From Candidatus Poribacteria bacterium (GTDB lineage: Bacteria; Abyssobacteria; SURF-5): 36,886 nucleotides of DNA. The position numbers were made by a program, and so were the translations under genes. The notes below the pieces were generated by a model that worked only from the letters and a program-made list of their open reading frames with translations, was not told where the DNA came from and did not search any database. The stretch covers positions 1 through 36,886 of the forward strand of contig JACRIR010000236.1 in the NCBI GenBank assembly GCA_016215705.1, read 5' to 3'. This document shows positions 16,202-25,000 of the stretch, one piece after another (position 1 is the stretch's first letter; each line of letters starts with the position of its first letter).

Positions 16202-16230
16202 ACTTTACCAAAATCCGCAGGGAATGTCAA
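16202..16230 (-). promoter_or_regulatory. Possible promoter of the coiled-coil protein gene
   Basis: On the minus strand TTGACA (16230-16225) is followed by 17 bases and TAAAGT (16207-16202), four of six matches to the -10 consensus. A start near 16195 would give a leader of about 135 bases. Confidence 0.4.
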
Positions 16231-16248
16231 ATCGTAACAACCCATATG

Positions 16249-16278
16249 TTGACAGGCTCTTTCCCGACCCAATATAAT
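16249..16278 (+). promoter_or_regulatory. Sigma-70 promoter of the 99-aa gene
   Basis: TTGACA (16249-16254), an 18-base spacer and TATAAT (16273-16278) precede the gene at 16327. Both hexamers are exact consensus. GGAGG lies about 10 bases before the ATG. Confidence 0.75.
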
Positions 16279-16326
16279 TGAGATACAAATCATCCCCATT
16301 TCGCATATCACGGAGGTTTTTCAAAA

Positions 16327-16626
16327 ATGTACGAAAAAGGAAATACAGTCAAGGTAGCGGTGAACGTTGGAGACAGTGGACTGAAGGAACTCGCGTTTGT
16401 CGGCAGGATCGTGATAGACGCCACGGATTTCATGGCAATTCAATTCGATACAATAATAATTCCGAAAATGGAAATCAAGTCTGCCGACCTCCTGCCTGAT
16501 AAACCCCTCGAGGAAGTGCTCGGCACAAGCATTTCAAAGAACGATGCCGTTCACAGGCCCAAACCACCCATCGTCGAGAATGTAAGATTCCTTTCGCAAG
16601 AACCGGAAGCAAAGGGAGGTAAGTAG
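16327..16626 (+). CDS. Conserved-looking small protein, unknown function
   Basis: A 99-aa protein I do not recognise. It starts MYEKGNTVKVAVNVGDSG and alternates short hydrophobic strands (KELAFVGRIVIDA, FMAIQFDTIIIP), suggesting a small beta-rich cytoplasmic domain, followed by a flexible, charged C-terminal tail (RFLSQEPEAKGGK). No signal peptide, cysteine or membrane segment is present. Evidence that it is real is good: a consensus promoter at 16249-16278, a GGAGG ribosome-binding site, and sense-strand codon usage like its neighbours. It stands alone between a divergent lipoprotein-like gene and a 490-bp regulatory gap. Confidence 0.65.
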   Translation: MYEKGNTVKVAVNVGDSGLKELAFVGRIVIDATDFMAIQFDTIIIPKMEIKSADLLPDKPLEEVLGTSISKNDAVHRPKPPIVENVRFLSQEPEAKGGK

Positions 16627-16786
16627 GAGGCAGATTCTCGCTCCCTTCTCGTCATTCCCGCGAAAGCGAAAATCCAATGTCTGGACAGTAGGATTTCAGA
16701 GATCGCTCTCCGCCGCACGGAATTCCCCGCATCAACTGCCTTTTGGATTGCAAACACGCCAAATTGGGGAAACATTCTCGGTCAAT

Positions 16787-16803
16787 TGTAATCTTACGTT
16801 ACA
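16787..16803. promoter_or_regulatory. Operator-like inverted repeat, site 1
   Basis: TGTAATCTTACGTTACA has TGTAA/TTACA half-sites separated by seven bases. It is about 310 bases upstream of the fused spermidine-synthase-like gene and has a close relative at 16881-16897. Confidence 0.45.
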
Positions 16804-16880
16804 CAAGAAGCTTCCTTTCATGCAACATGCTGCCCCAGAAGGGCTTATGATGGCCGATCTGAAGAGTTTCCGCACAAACA

Positions 16881-16897
16881 CGTAACAATATGTTACA
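16881..16897. promoter_or_regulatory. Operator-like inverted repeat, site 2
   Basis: On the minus strand this reads TGTAACATATTGTTACG. The inner 15 bases GTAACA-ATA-TGTTAC are a perfect palindrome. Half-site spacing equals site 1, and the centres are 94 bases apart, close to nine helical turns. This suggests binding of one dimeric regulator at both. Confidence 0.5.
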
Positions 16898-17116
16898 TTC
16901 AACGCGTTCCCCCCCATCTCGGCATTGATATATAACTAGTTAACAACAAAAGGCTTAAAACATAATGGATCATGCCTGGCAATATGGCAACGGTCTTGCG
17001 CACTAAAAAAGGGGGGAAGTCAACCGCGAACCTCCTGCAGGTTCACAACCGTATCGAGTTTGTTGAAAGGCGGCGCAAAAGTGTTAGACAGAAATCCGAG
17101 AGAAGGCAAGGACTTA

Positions 17117-19855
17117 ATGATGCCATTGTTGTGGGTTTGTTTCTTTCTTTCGGGTGCATGCGGCCTGGTATATGAGGTCACGTGGACTCGTATGCTGACG
17201 CTCGTTTTCGGCGCTTCAGTGTTTGCGATGAGCGCGGTCCTCACGGCCTATATGGGAGGATTAGCGCTTGGCAGCTATTTGTTCGGCGCAACCGTGGATA
17301 GGAGCAAGAATCCTCTCCGGCTATATGCCCTCCTTGAAATCGGAATCGGGCTATATGCTTTCATGCTGCCGCTTGTTGTGAAGCAGTTTGACCTTTTCTA
17401 CGTAACACTCTTTCGCATTGCGAACCCCTCGTTCTATGTTCTTTCGTTGATCCGTTTTGTTCTGGCCGTTGCGGTATTAATCATCCCAACGACTCTGATG
17501 GGCGCTACGCTTCCGGTGTTGAGTCGTTTTGCCGCCCGCCAACTGAAAAACATCAGTTGGAGTACGGGAAGCATATACGCGATGAACACGTTTGGAGCGG
17601 TGTTGGGATGCGCGGCGGCGGGTTTTTTCCTGATCGGCAAACTCGGAGTCATGCAGACGATCTACATCGCCGTCCTAACGAATCTCACGATTGGCGCAGC
17701 GATATATTTTCTTTTTGGAAAAGCGGATTCGCGCTGGATTGTGGACCAGGCAAGTGAGGCCGGCCTGTCTACAGCGGAGATTTCCCGCGTCAAGATGAAC
17801 GACGTCGGCCCGGCCTATCCGCCTTCTATCATCAGGATGGTGCTCTTGCTGTTCGCCACCTCCGGTTTCTGTTCTCTTGCATATGAGGTGTTGTGGACCC
17901 GCGCGCTCGTGTATCATCTCAATATCAGCGTCTACGCCTTCACGACAATGCTCACAACGTTCCTGGTGGGCATCGCGCTGGGGAGTCTTGTTTTTGCGCG
18001 CATCGCCGACAAGAGCCGGGACCCGCTTCTGTTGTTTTGCGCAATAGAGGTACTTATCGGGATTTCGGCCGTTTTGTCGCTTCCCGTATTTGGCAGGCTA
18101 TTCGGTGAGCTCGATAGGGCCCTCCCCTGGTTCGGCACAGTGAGCTGGCTTCCAAGCCCGAATAAGTTTGTCAAGTCGTTCCTCGTTATGTTTGTTCCTA
18201 CCTTCTTGATGGGAGCTGCGTTCCCGGTGGTAGTCAGGATATGCGTGCACAGTGTGAAGAGAGTGGGTGACAGCGTGGGCAAGCTTTATTCGGCCAACAC
18301 GCTGGGATGTATCCTGGGCTCCTTCGCAGCAGGCTTTGTCTTGATTCCGCTTTTCGGTATCGGCAAGAGCATCCTGATTCTCGGATGTGTGAATGCGGCG
18401 ATGGGTGTCGCCCTTTTCTGCGCACATCCCGGTTTCTCTCTGACAAGAAAGGGTTACGTGTTTGTAGGAGTGGCGCCCATTCTGCTGTTTTTCGGCCTGT
18501 CTGCTTCAAGGTTCGTGAACGTTCAATTCACCAGCGTGCTCGAGGACGTCGGCCGGACTCTGTACTACAAAGAGGGCATCGGCGCCACGGTGAAAGTATT
18601 CGAGAACAAGAACACCGGGAACCATGAGATAAGCATCGACGGGTATCCTGTCGCCTGCTCGGGAAACGAAGCGAACTGGCAGGGTCCTGAAATCCAACAG
18701 GCGTTGGCTCACTTCCCGATGCTGCTTCACTCGGACCCGAAAGAAGTCTGCATCATAGGTTTTGGAGCCGGCGGCACATCGTACAACGTGAGCTTGTATG
18801 ATGTTCGAAGCATTACATGTGTCGAACTTAGCCCCGAAGTGCCCAAAGCGGCGCCCTTGTTGGCCGACGTAAACCACAATATTTTGAACAATCCGAAGTT
18901 CAATCTTGTTGTTGAGGATGGCCGCAACTACATCTTGCGAACGGGAAAGCGATTCGACGTTATCACCGTCGATGCGACATCCCCAAAATTTGCCGGCAAC
19001 GTCTCGCTCTACACCAAAGAGTTCTATGATATGTGCAGGGAAAAACTCGCGCCTGGCGGAGTCATGGCGTTATGGACACCATATCATCTGCTCTCAAAAA
19101 GGGAAGACTTGATGTTGTTCAACACTTTCAGGCAATCATTCCCGCATTTTTCGGTGTGGTACACAAGTGGACGCGGCTATTTTGTGCTCTTAGGATCGAA
19201 TGAGCCCATCAAGATCGATTTCAACAACGTTGAGAAGCGAATGAGCCGGCCGGAAATCCAAAAAGAACTCGCCACGGTGGCTTTGAGAACTCCCTATGAT
19301 TTTCTGGCATGCCACATTATGAACGAAGATGCGGCGGATGCGTGGTTCGAGGGAATTCCCATCAATACCGACAACCACCCGTACATCGAATATTTCAGGG
19401 ATGACGGTAACGGCCTTGGCGAGCTTATATTTGACGGACGGGCCGGAGAGCCGACGGTTTATAATTTCGGCCGGACGCCGGAAGAAACCGCGCAAAAGAC
19501 GGCGGAATACAAGAGGTTCATGGAAGCAACCAATCACATAATTTCTGCGCATTACTGGCGGCAGAAAGGATACATCGGAGAAGCAATTAAACGGACGCAC
19601 CTTGCGCTCATCTCAGATCCGGTCAACCGCGAAGCGCTCATGCTCGACAGGTTCCTGGAAGATAAATACAAGATGATTTATTGGGCAAAGGCCGCCGCGG
19701 CTTACGAGAAGAAGGACGTAAACACCGCTGTCTTGGCTTGCGTCAACATACTCAAAGTCATTCCGAACGACCAGGATACTCTCAAGCTCCTTGCCGTGCT
19801 GCGTCGCAACATCGACACTCAGGACGGCGGCCCCAAATTCATGAGCGGGTCATAA
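17117..19855 (+). CDS. Membrane-fused spermidine-synthase-like protein with C-terminal helical repeats
   Basis: A 912-aa protein. The first ~470 residues are polytopic membrane helices in two related halves: CGLVYEVTWTRML near residue 15 and CSLAYEVLWTRAL near residue 252, each followed by a G-x-A-L-G-S motif. Residues ~475-760 are a Rossmann domain of the spermidine/spermine synthase family, with VCIIGFGAGGTS (about 545) as the nucleotide loop, CVELSPEVPK, and FDVITVDATSP (about 612-622). The C-terminal ~110 residues look like TPR-type helices. True aminopropyl transfer is uncertain, because the acidic residues of genuine SpeE enzymes are only partly visible. I chose the ATG at 17117 over a TTG at 17060 because AAGG lies just before it and membrane similarity starts there. 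Confidence 0.85.
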   Translation: MMPLLWVCFFLSGACGLVYEVTWTRMLTLVFGASVFAMSAVLTAYMGGLALGSYLFGATVDRSKNPLRLYALLEIGIGLYAFMLPLVVKQFDLFYVTLFRIANPSFYVLSLIRFVLAVAVLIIPTTLMGATLPVLSRFAARQLKNISWSTGSIYAMNTFGAVLGCAAAGFFLIGKLGVMQTIYIAVLTNLTIGAAIYFLFGKADSRWIVDQASEAGLSTAEISRVKMNDVGPAYPPSIIRMVLLLFATSGFCSLAYEVLWTRALVYHLNISVYAFTTMLTTFLVGIALGSLVFARIADKSRDPLLLFCAIEVLIGISAVLSLPVFGRLFGELDRALPWFGTVSWLPSPNKFVKSFLVMFVPTFLMGAAFPVVVRICVHSVKRVGDSVGKLYSANTLGCILGSFAAGFVLIPLFGIGKSILILGCVNAAMGVALFCAHPGFSLTRKGYVFVGVAPILLFFGLSASRFVNVQFTSVLEDVGRTLYYKEGIGATVKVFENKNTGNHEISIDGYPVACSGNEANWQGPEIQQALAHFPMLLHSDPKEVCIIGFGAGGTSYNVSLYDVRSITCVELSPEVPKAAPLLADVNHNILNNPKFNLVVEDGRNYILRTGKRFDVITVDATSPKFAGNVSLYTKEFYDMCREKLAPGGVMALWTPYHLLSKREDLMLFNTFRQSFPHFSVWYTSGRGYFVLLGSNEPIKIDFNNVEKRMSRPEIQKELATVALRTPYDFLACHIMNEDAADAWFEGIPINTDNHPYIEYFRDDGNGLGELIFDGRAGEPTVYNFGRTPEETAQKTAEYKRFMEATNHIISAHYWRQKGYIGEAIKRTHLALISDPVNREALMLDRFLEDKYKMIYWAKAAAAYEKKDVNTAVLACVNILKVIPNDQDTLKLLAVLRRNIDTQDGGPKFMSGS

Positions 19856-19981
19856 GAGAATTGTCATTACGCAGTCTTTTCGCTCAGAATGATGGGTAGT
19901 TCTCGGCTATTCCCTTTCGGCTGATCCTTATTGTCTCCGCATCAGGCTCTTTCGTCTCCGTTGCCCCTTTGGCATTCATCA
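19856..19981. other. Convergent intergenic gap with a repeat remnant
   Basis: The two flanking genes converge here. A degenerate copy of the dispersed repeat (GTCATTACGCAG...TCGCTCAGAATGA, about 19862-19892) is present. No clear stem followed by a T-run is visible. Confidence 0.45.
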
Positions 19982-20935
19982 CTAATCATTTGCTTCGCCT
20001 TTATCTTCTTCCATCTGTTCACTTTCGTCTTTCGTCTTGGCCCCTTTCGTCTTGCTCCGTTCGCCTTCTATTTCCTTCATTTCCTTGGGTTTTTTCAACT
20101 CTGCGTCGATCATTTCCTGAAAACCCGCCAGGCTTCGCTTCTTCAACAACCTTCCGTTCACGAGGATGGTGGGCGTTCCTGTAATCCCCGCCTGCTGGGC
20201 ATCCTTGACATCCCGGCCGATGAGCTCCTGTATCGCCGGGCCCTGTATATCCTTATTGAACTTCTCCGCGTCAAGGCCCAATTCCTCGGCGATCTTCTGA
20301 ACGGTCGCATCGCTGAGGGCGCTCTGGTTCTGAAACAGCTTGTCGTGAAATTCCCAGTATTTTCCCTGGTCGTTTGCCGCAAGCGCCGCCGTGGCGGCTT
20401 TTCGCGCAAACTTGTGCATGCTGAGGGGGAGATTCTTGAAAACGAGTTTCACGTCATTCGGATATTTCTCCAGCACCTGCTGGAGCAGCGGCATGAGCCG
20501 CGCACAGTACGGTCATTGGAAGTCATTGAAGACCGCAATCGTTATCGGCGCGTTCTCGTAACCTTTGTAGGGCAGGCCGGACATGGACATCTCGTAGACC
20601 ATCTCCAATTGGATAGTCTTGAGAGTCTTCTTCGTGCCATCCGTTAGAATAAGTGTGTTGTCCTTCAGAGAATATGTCATCCTGTCGAACTTCTCCTCAA
20701 GCGGTATCCGGAGAATAGCCTTCTCATCCGACAGTGAATAGATGAGGATTTCCTTTGGCGCGAGAATATACAGCCATTGCCCGTCGCCCGATGTGGCGAT
20801 ATCCAGCGGCTCAGCGTCGAGATTGAGGCGCTTGCCCTCCGACCACTCCATGCCGGCATTGACCGGCATGGCCACATACCCCTGAAGTGAAATTAATACC
20901 ACGAGCAGGCACAACGTTTTGTTAAGTGTTTTCAA
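19982..20935 (-). CDS. Secreted DsbA-like thioredoxin-fold protein, probable selenoprotein (Sec-Pro-Tyr-Cys)
   Basis: The frame runs 317 codons with a single internal TGA at 20515-20513. Reading TGA as selenocysteine gives ITIAVFNDFQ-U-PYCARLMPLLQQV, and family members have Cys at this exact place (FQCPYC), so the active site becomes Sec141-Pro-Tyr-Cys144. The fold is otherwise complete: the cis-proline loop GITGTPTILVNG (Pro255) and the helical insert are intact, and no other stop occurs. The start is TTG at 20935 with AAGGAGG eight bases upstream. A signal peptide (LCLLVVLISLQGYVAMPVNA) directs it across the inner membrane. Residues ~25-125 form a strand-rich N-terminal domain, and the last ~35 residues are a charged tail. 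Role: thiol/disulfide or selenol redox chemistry in the periplasm. Alternatives are a pseudogene or a base error. Confidence 0.8.
20468..20485 (-). promoter_or_regulatory. Candidate bacterial SECIS hairpin
   Basis: In the mRNA, CUCCAGC-AGGU-GCUGGAG forms a perfect seven-pair stem with a four-base loop. The loop begins 34 bases after the UGA, within the 16-37 base range of the published bacterial SECIS consensus, and G is among its first two bases. The AGGU loop resembles the AGGUCU loop of the E. coli fdhF element. A second small hairpin (20488-20501) lies between the UGA and this one. Confidence 0.65.
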
Positions 20936-20943
20936 GGAACCGG

Positions 20944-20950
20944 CCTCCTT
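20944..20950 (-). promoter_or_regulatory. Ribosome-binding site fixing a TTG start
   Basis: AAGGAGG lies eight bases before the TTG at 20935 on the minus strand. It selects that codon over the earlier in-frame TTG at 20965 and places the signal peptide at the protein's N-terminus. Confidence 0.75.
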
Positions 20951-21032
20951 TTCTTCTGTCCGCAATCTGCAACTGACACATTATCCCACCGCTTTCCAAT
21001 CTTCGCCCCTTCCTACTTTCCGTCTTTTCTCG

Positions 21033-21108
21033 TGTCATTCCCGCGAAAAGCCCGCCCTCGATCCCCAATCAAGTTGAGGACAAGCTCTGATCGGGAGCGG
21101 GAATGACA
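21033..21108. repeat. Inverted-repeat copy of the GTCATTCCCGC family
   Basis: TGTCATTCCCGC (21033-21044) and GCGGGAATGACA (21097-21108) are exact inverted complements 52 bases apart. Related single copies occur near 3631 and 16653, so this is a dispersed intergenic element. Confidence 0.65.
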
Positions 21109-21374
21109 TCGGGGAATCTGCATTCGTAATAATTCGTTTCGCGCCTTGCGCGATTCGTGACATTCGTGATCCAAACTTTTTCTTCTTTGGTTGGTTGCGG
21201 CTATGCTGTGCCGTGTTTTACGCGACATTGGATCACATTATACACTTTCCCCGGCCAAAACGACACAATTTCCTTGCGCACAATACTGAGGCCCCGGTTC
21301 TTTGCGGGCCTGCAACCCACAAAGAAGACCATCATAGTCTGTTACCAAAAATCCAATTTCTGCAAAAAAAACGC

Positions 21375-21403
21375 TTGACAGAATATAACTTCAGTGATAA
21401 AAT
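21375..21403 (+). promoter_or_regulatory. Isolated sigma-70-type promoter
   Basis: TTGACA (21375-21380), a 17-base spacer and TAAAAT (21398-21403, five of six matches). Transcription would begin near 21410, some 640 bases before the next gene, so it drives either a long leader or a short non-coding transcript ending near the hairpin at 21723-21763. Confidence 0.5.
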
Positions 21404-21722
21404 CTCGCACACTGGCAACCGTCGCGGGGGGGGATTCCCACATGTCTCTCGCCTATTTTCCTTTCGTCGCAGAAAAGCGGATGTTGGGTTATGTCCAGCT
21501 CGCATCAGGTCTCTTGAGTTTCCGCCGCTTTTTTCCACAGATGACTTCAAGAGCGCGGAAGAATCTGTTCAATCACGAGGACGCGAAGGCATGTAGAAGA
21601 ACCGATCATCAATTGTGGATTATACCAGTCCTTGCAGTCGGAAGAATCATCAACCATGAACTACCCAGCGCGGCATACCCGCAACCAAACAGCGCGCATC
21701 GGGCGCGATGACTCGCGCCTCA

Positions 21723-21763
21723 GAAAATTGGGGACACGATGCGACATCGTGTCCCCAATTTTC
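21723..21763. repeat. Perfect 19-bp hairpin, possible terminator or REP element
   Basis: The arms 21723-21741 and 21745-21763 are perfectly complementary around a three-base loop (CGA). They contain GGGGACACGATG and its complement. The downstream sequence is T-rich but lacks a long T-run. Elements with this GGGGACACGAT core are common as dispersed palindromes, so a repeat is as likely as a terminator. Confidence 0.6.
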
Positions 21764-21780
21764 TTCATTTATGTGTGTAG

Positions 21781-21800
21781 GGGCGCAATTCATTGCGCCC
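21781..21800. repeat. Small GC-rich palindrome
   Basis: GGGCGCAAT and ATTGCGCCC are exact inverted complements separated by two bases. This is another common intergenic palindrome type. Confidence 0.5.
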
Positions 21801-22051
21801 GTAAATAATATGCGTTGGGTTCGCGCAAGAAACCACGACACGAATTAACGATTTTGGATGTTGGTAGTACGGAGAGCAGGGAGACTTTAGGAAGAAGAAC
21901 AGGAAGAATCTTCTTCGTGCCCTTCATGACCTCTGCGGTTGATGATTGGTGTAATGCGTTCCGTTCGCGTTCCAATCTTCGTTCCTACGGGAAACTGTTT
22001 TGTCTCCATTTAGTGGGGATGGACTTATCCATTTCAGTTAAGGAGAGGGCA

Positions 22052-25000
22052 ATGAAAGCTTTCAGAATCTCCCGAAACACCTCTGTTCAACTTCACTCCT
22101 TGGTTTTGCTCGTCGCGTTGCTCCTGCTCTTGAGCCCCGTGAGAGCCGTCTGCGGCACGTTCTCGGACGATTTCGAGGACGGCGCTCTCGGATCGTGGTG
22201 GTATGTATTTGACGGGAATGTCGCAGATGCTGATGAGGACAGCGGTGTCTTGCATCTCGCCGGACCCGACGCTGAAGCGAGATTGTGGGGAGATGCTCTC
22301 GCATTCGGCCTGACTGAAAACCTAACCGGTGACGTCGTAATAACGGCTGAATTCAAGGCGATCAATCCTCCTCCCTTTACTATTTATGGAATCCTGGTTG
22401 GCAGAACGGATCGGTCAGAACAGGTCGGAGTGGCAATCTATCATGATTATGACCCTGTTCTGAATCGTGGCACAGTAATGTCCTTTAGCGATGAGAACGT
22501 TTTCTCTCCGCCTGGTTATCCCGCGATAGAGGAGATTGATGTGCCTGAGTTCAATCCAGGCGATGTCGTAACGCTCAAGCTTGAAAAGATCGCTGGTGTT
22601 GTTATGGGATACTATAGCCTTAATGGTCTGCCGTATACACAAATTGGCTCCGCCTCGGCCACAATGCCCGACCCATTCGTTGCGGCAATCTGTGGTGAGA
22701 ACTGGCCGCCGCTGGACGTGTTATCGCCGGAACAAAGGACTCCTTACGATTTCCATGTGGACAATTTTGAAATTGCCGGCGATTCGGTTCCCAATATGAC
22801 AACTGGCGGTGGACCGGACACTTTTGCGGACGATTTCGAGATTATGGATACGTATCTGCTTCCAGTCAATCCTCTCACCAAGTGGCGGCAGGTAGGTATC
22901 GGTCCGAGCAGCTTTTTTGAGAGCAGCACTGGTGCGGGCGGAACCGGCCTGTCCGCGCGATTGATCGACACAGACACCGGCTTCCGAGCGCCGTCTCTCG
23001 CAGCCGACAATGCGCAATACTTTGACTTATCCTCTCTCGTTCTCGAGAGCGAGATCCGTCCCAATCTTGGGGATGACGGAATCTATACGGGGGCAGGCGG
23101 CGTTGGGTTCGGTGTCTACGACGATACTGGCGACCATATAAGCGCAGGCATGGGGACAATGTTATGGTACGACTGGGATATATCAAAGTGGCGTTTCGAG
23201 CTCTTTGACACGCATGAGTATGAAACGGATCGCCATATCATCCAGCGCGACGGTATCGAGCAGTCCGTCCCCGTCGATATTGATCCTACCATTTTCCATA
23301 CAATCAGGATGGAGAAGTCGGGTAATGATCTCTCGGCCGTTCTCGACCGGACATGGGCTTTGTCCGGGACCCCCCGTTTGCCCATAGACATTGCCGGCGC
23401 GGGCCTATACACTCAGATTGGCAACTATCCCGCCGACGCTGACTTTTCATTTGACAATTTCTCAATGAACGCTGAGCCGGACGACCGCCATGTGGTGTTT
23501 CAGGATGTGGACGTCGTCGAGGACACACGCGCCAATGAACTGTTCCCCACATGGTCGCGCGACGGCAAGAAGCTGGCATTTACGCAAAAGGAACTAGAGG
23601 ACCAGTGGGCATTGGACGTGTGGGTGAAACAAATCGATCCGCCACTGCCCGCAGTGAAGTGCTCATGGAGCCATGACCGCGCCGAAGTGTTTGCTGTCCC
23701 CGCGTTCAGCCCGGACTATAGTTATGTAATCTTCACTGCGACGAGATCTACACCTCCTTACGAATTGGAGATAAAAAGGGCCAAGGCGGACGGCACAGGC
23801 GGGGTCGAGACAGTATTCCATGAACCAGGAATCGGCCTGCGCGCGTACGATGTCAGCCCCGGGTTCAATCTTCTTGCGGGTACAAAAGAGGAGTATTCAC
23901 CCGGCGCCAACAAGGGGAATCTCTTTGCGCTGCGCATAACCGATGATGGACGCCGTGTGGCGGGGACAGAAAAACTGCTTACTGATTTCCCCGGTGGTTC
24001 ATGGGGAGCATATGACCCACACTTTGACGCCGATGCTGACCGAATAGTCTTCATGAGTATAGAGGTATCTACGCCACCCGGTCCCAGAAACTCCGACCTC
24101 TATGTGCTCAATGGGGTGCAGGATATTCTCAACGGGGTTACCGCTCCCCCGACATCCTACACCGATCCGAGGCTCGTGCTTCTTGCCACCGGCCCGAATT
24201 TTCAAGCTACAGGTCGTTTCTCCGGCGACGGTTCATATGTATATTATTGTGAGGACGTCAATGGGACTTTCGACGTGGATTACATGGGGGCAAACCCATG
24301 GTTGCCGTGGCTCGATTTGAGTTCGGGCGCGCATTGGGAGATATTCGCGGTCAATCCCGACACTCCGTCTGAGAAAATCAAACTGAATTATTACAGACCA
24401 TACAGCCAGGGTATTCTTGCCGCTTCACCGGACGGAACAAAGCTTGCCTTCATATCCGACAATCGCGCGGATCTCGATCCAGATATCATCGACTCTGACC
24501 TGTATATCGTCACGCTCAAAGTGAGAGAGGCCATCGTTGCGATAGCGGGCGGCGACATCGTTGACGGCAGCGGCACGACGCTCGGTGTCCCTGCCGCCTC
24601 GCTTTCCGAAGACACTACGATTTCGATCAAGACGCCCCTTCCCGGCGATATCCCCGCGCCCGACACACTTCCGGACGGGCTCAAGAACATAGCGTTTGCA
24701 CGCGTGATCGAGGCCGAATCGCCGACCGCCACGATTGACCCGCTCAACCCACCAATTCTGACGATTCAATACACGGATGAGGAGATGACGGGCCTTTCCG
24801 AACTGAGCCTCTGCATTTATGTTTTTAATGAAGATTTATCCAGGTGGGAGGCGCTTCCCGGCTGCATGGTTGACCCTGTCGCTAACACTGTATCCGCTCC
24901 CCTACCCCATCTCTCGATGTTTGTCGCCAGCGCCGCGCTCGACACCGACGGCGACGGAATACTGGACGACGGCGATTACAGTAATGTGGCCGGAGACAAT

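Larger units (their letters stand above)
16627..17116. other. 490-bp intergenic region with repeat and operator-like sites
   Basis: No gene is seen. A dispersed repeat of the GTCATTCCCGCGAAAGCG type lies near 16653-16675. Two similar inverted repeats of the form TGTAA-N7-TTAC are centred at about 16795 and 16889 (separate entries). The final part is AT-rich (about 16920-16970) and leads to the spermidine-synthase-like gene. I found no well-matched -35/-10 pair for that gene. Confidence 0.6.
20951..22051. other. 1.1-kb gene-free region with repeats and an isolated promoter
   Basis: No convincing gene is found; short frames on both strands (for example 21195-21596 and 21394-21711, +) lack domain features. 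The stretch holds an inverted repeat at 21033-21108, an isolated sigma-70-type promoter at 21375-21403, a perfect 19-bp hairpin at 21723-21763, and a GGGCGCAAT/ATTGCGCCC palindrome at 21781-21800. The end carries the AGGAGAGGG ribosome-binding site (22041-22049) of the giant gene. Confidence 0.6.

Noticed and set aside
20513-20515. DsbA-like gene as a simple pseudogene
   Set aside because: Only one stop occurs, in the exact catalytic position, it is TGA, the frame is kept, and a SECIS-like hairpin follows. Decay remains possible but is less likely.
19931-20647. 238-aa plus-strand frame opposite the selenoprotein gene
   Set aside because: It is a shadow of the thioredoxin-fold gene, whose conserved motifs are on the minus strand.
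21410-21460. c-di-GMP riboswitch-like stretch near GGCAACCGTCGCGGGG
   Set aside because: Only a few bases resemble the conserved core, and the paired elements and tetraloop receptor of that class are missing.
21195-21711. Two plus-strand frames of 133 and 105 codons in the gene-free region
   Set aside because: They overlap each other, have low-complexity or arginine-rich composition, no ribosome-binding site and no recognisable fold.
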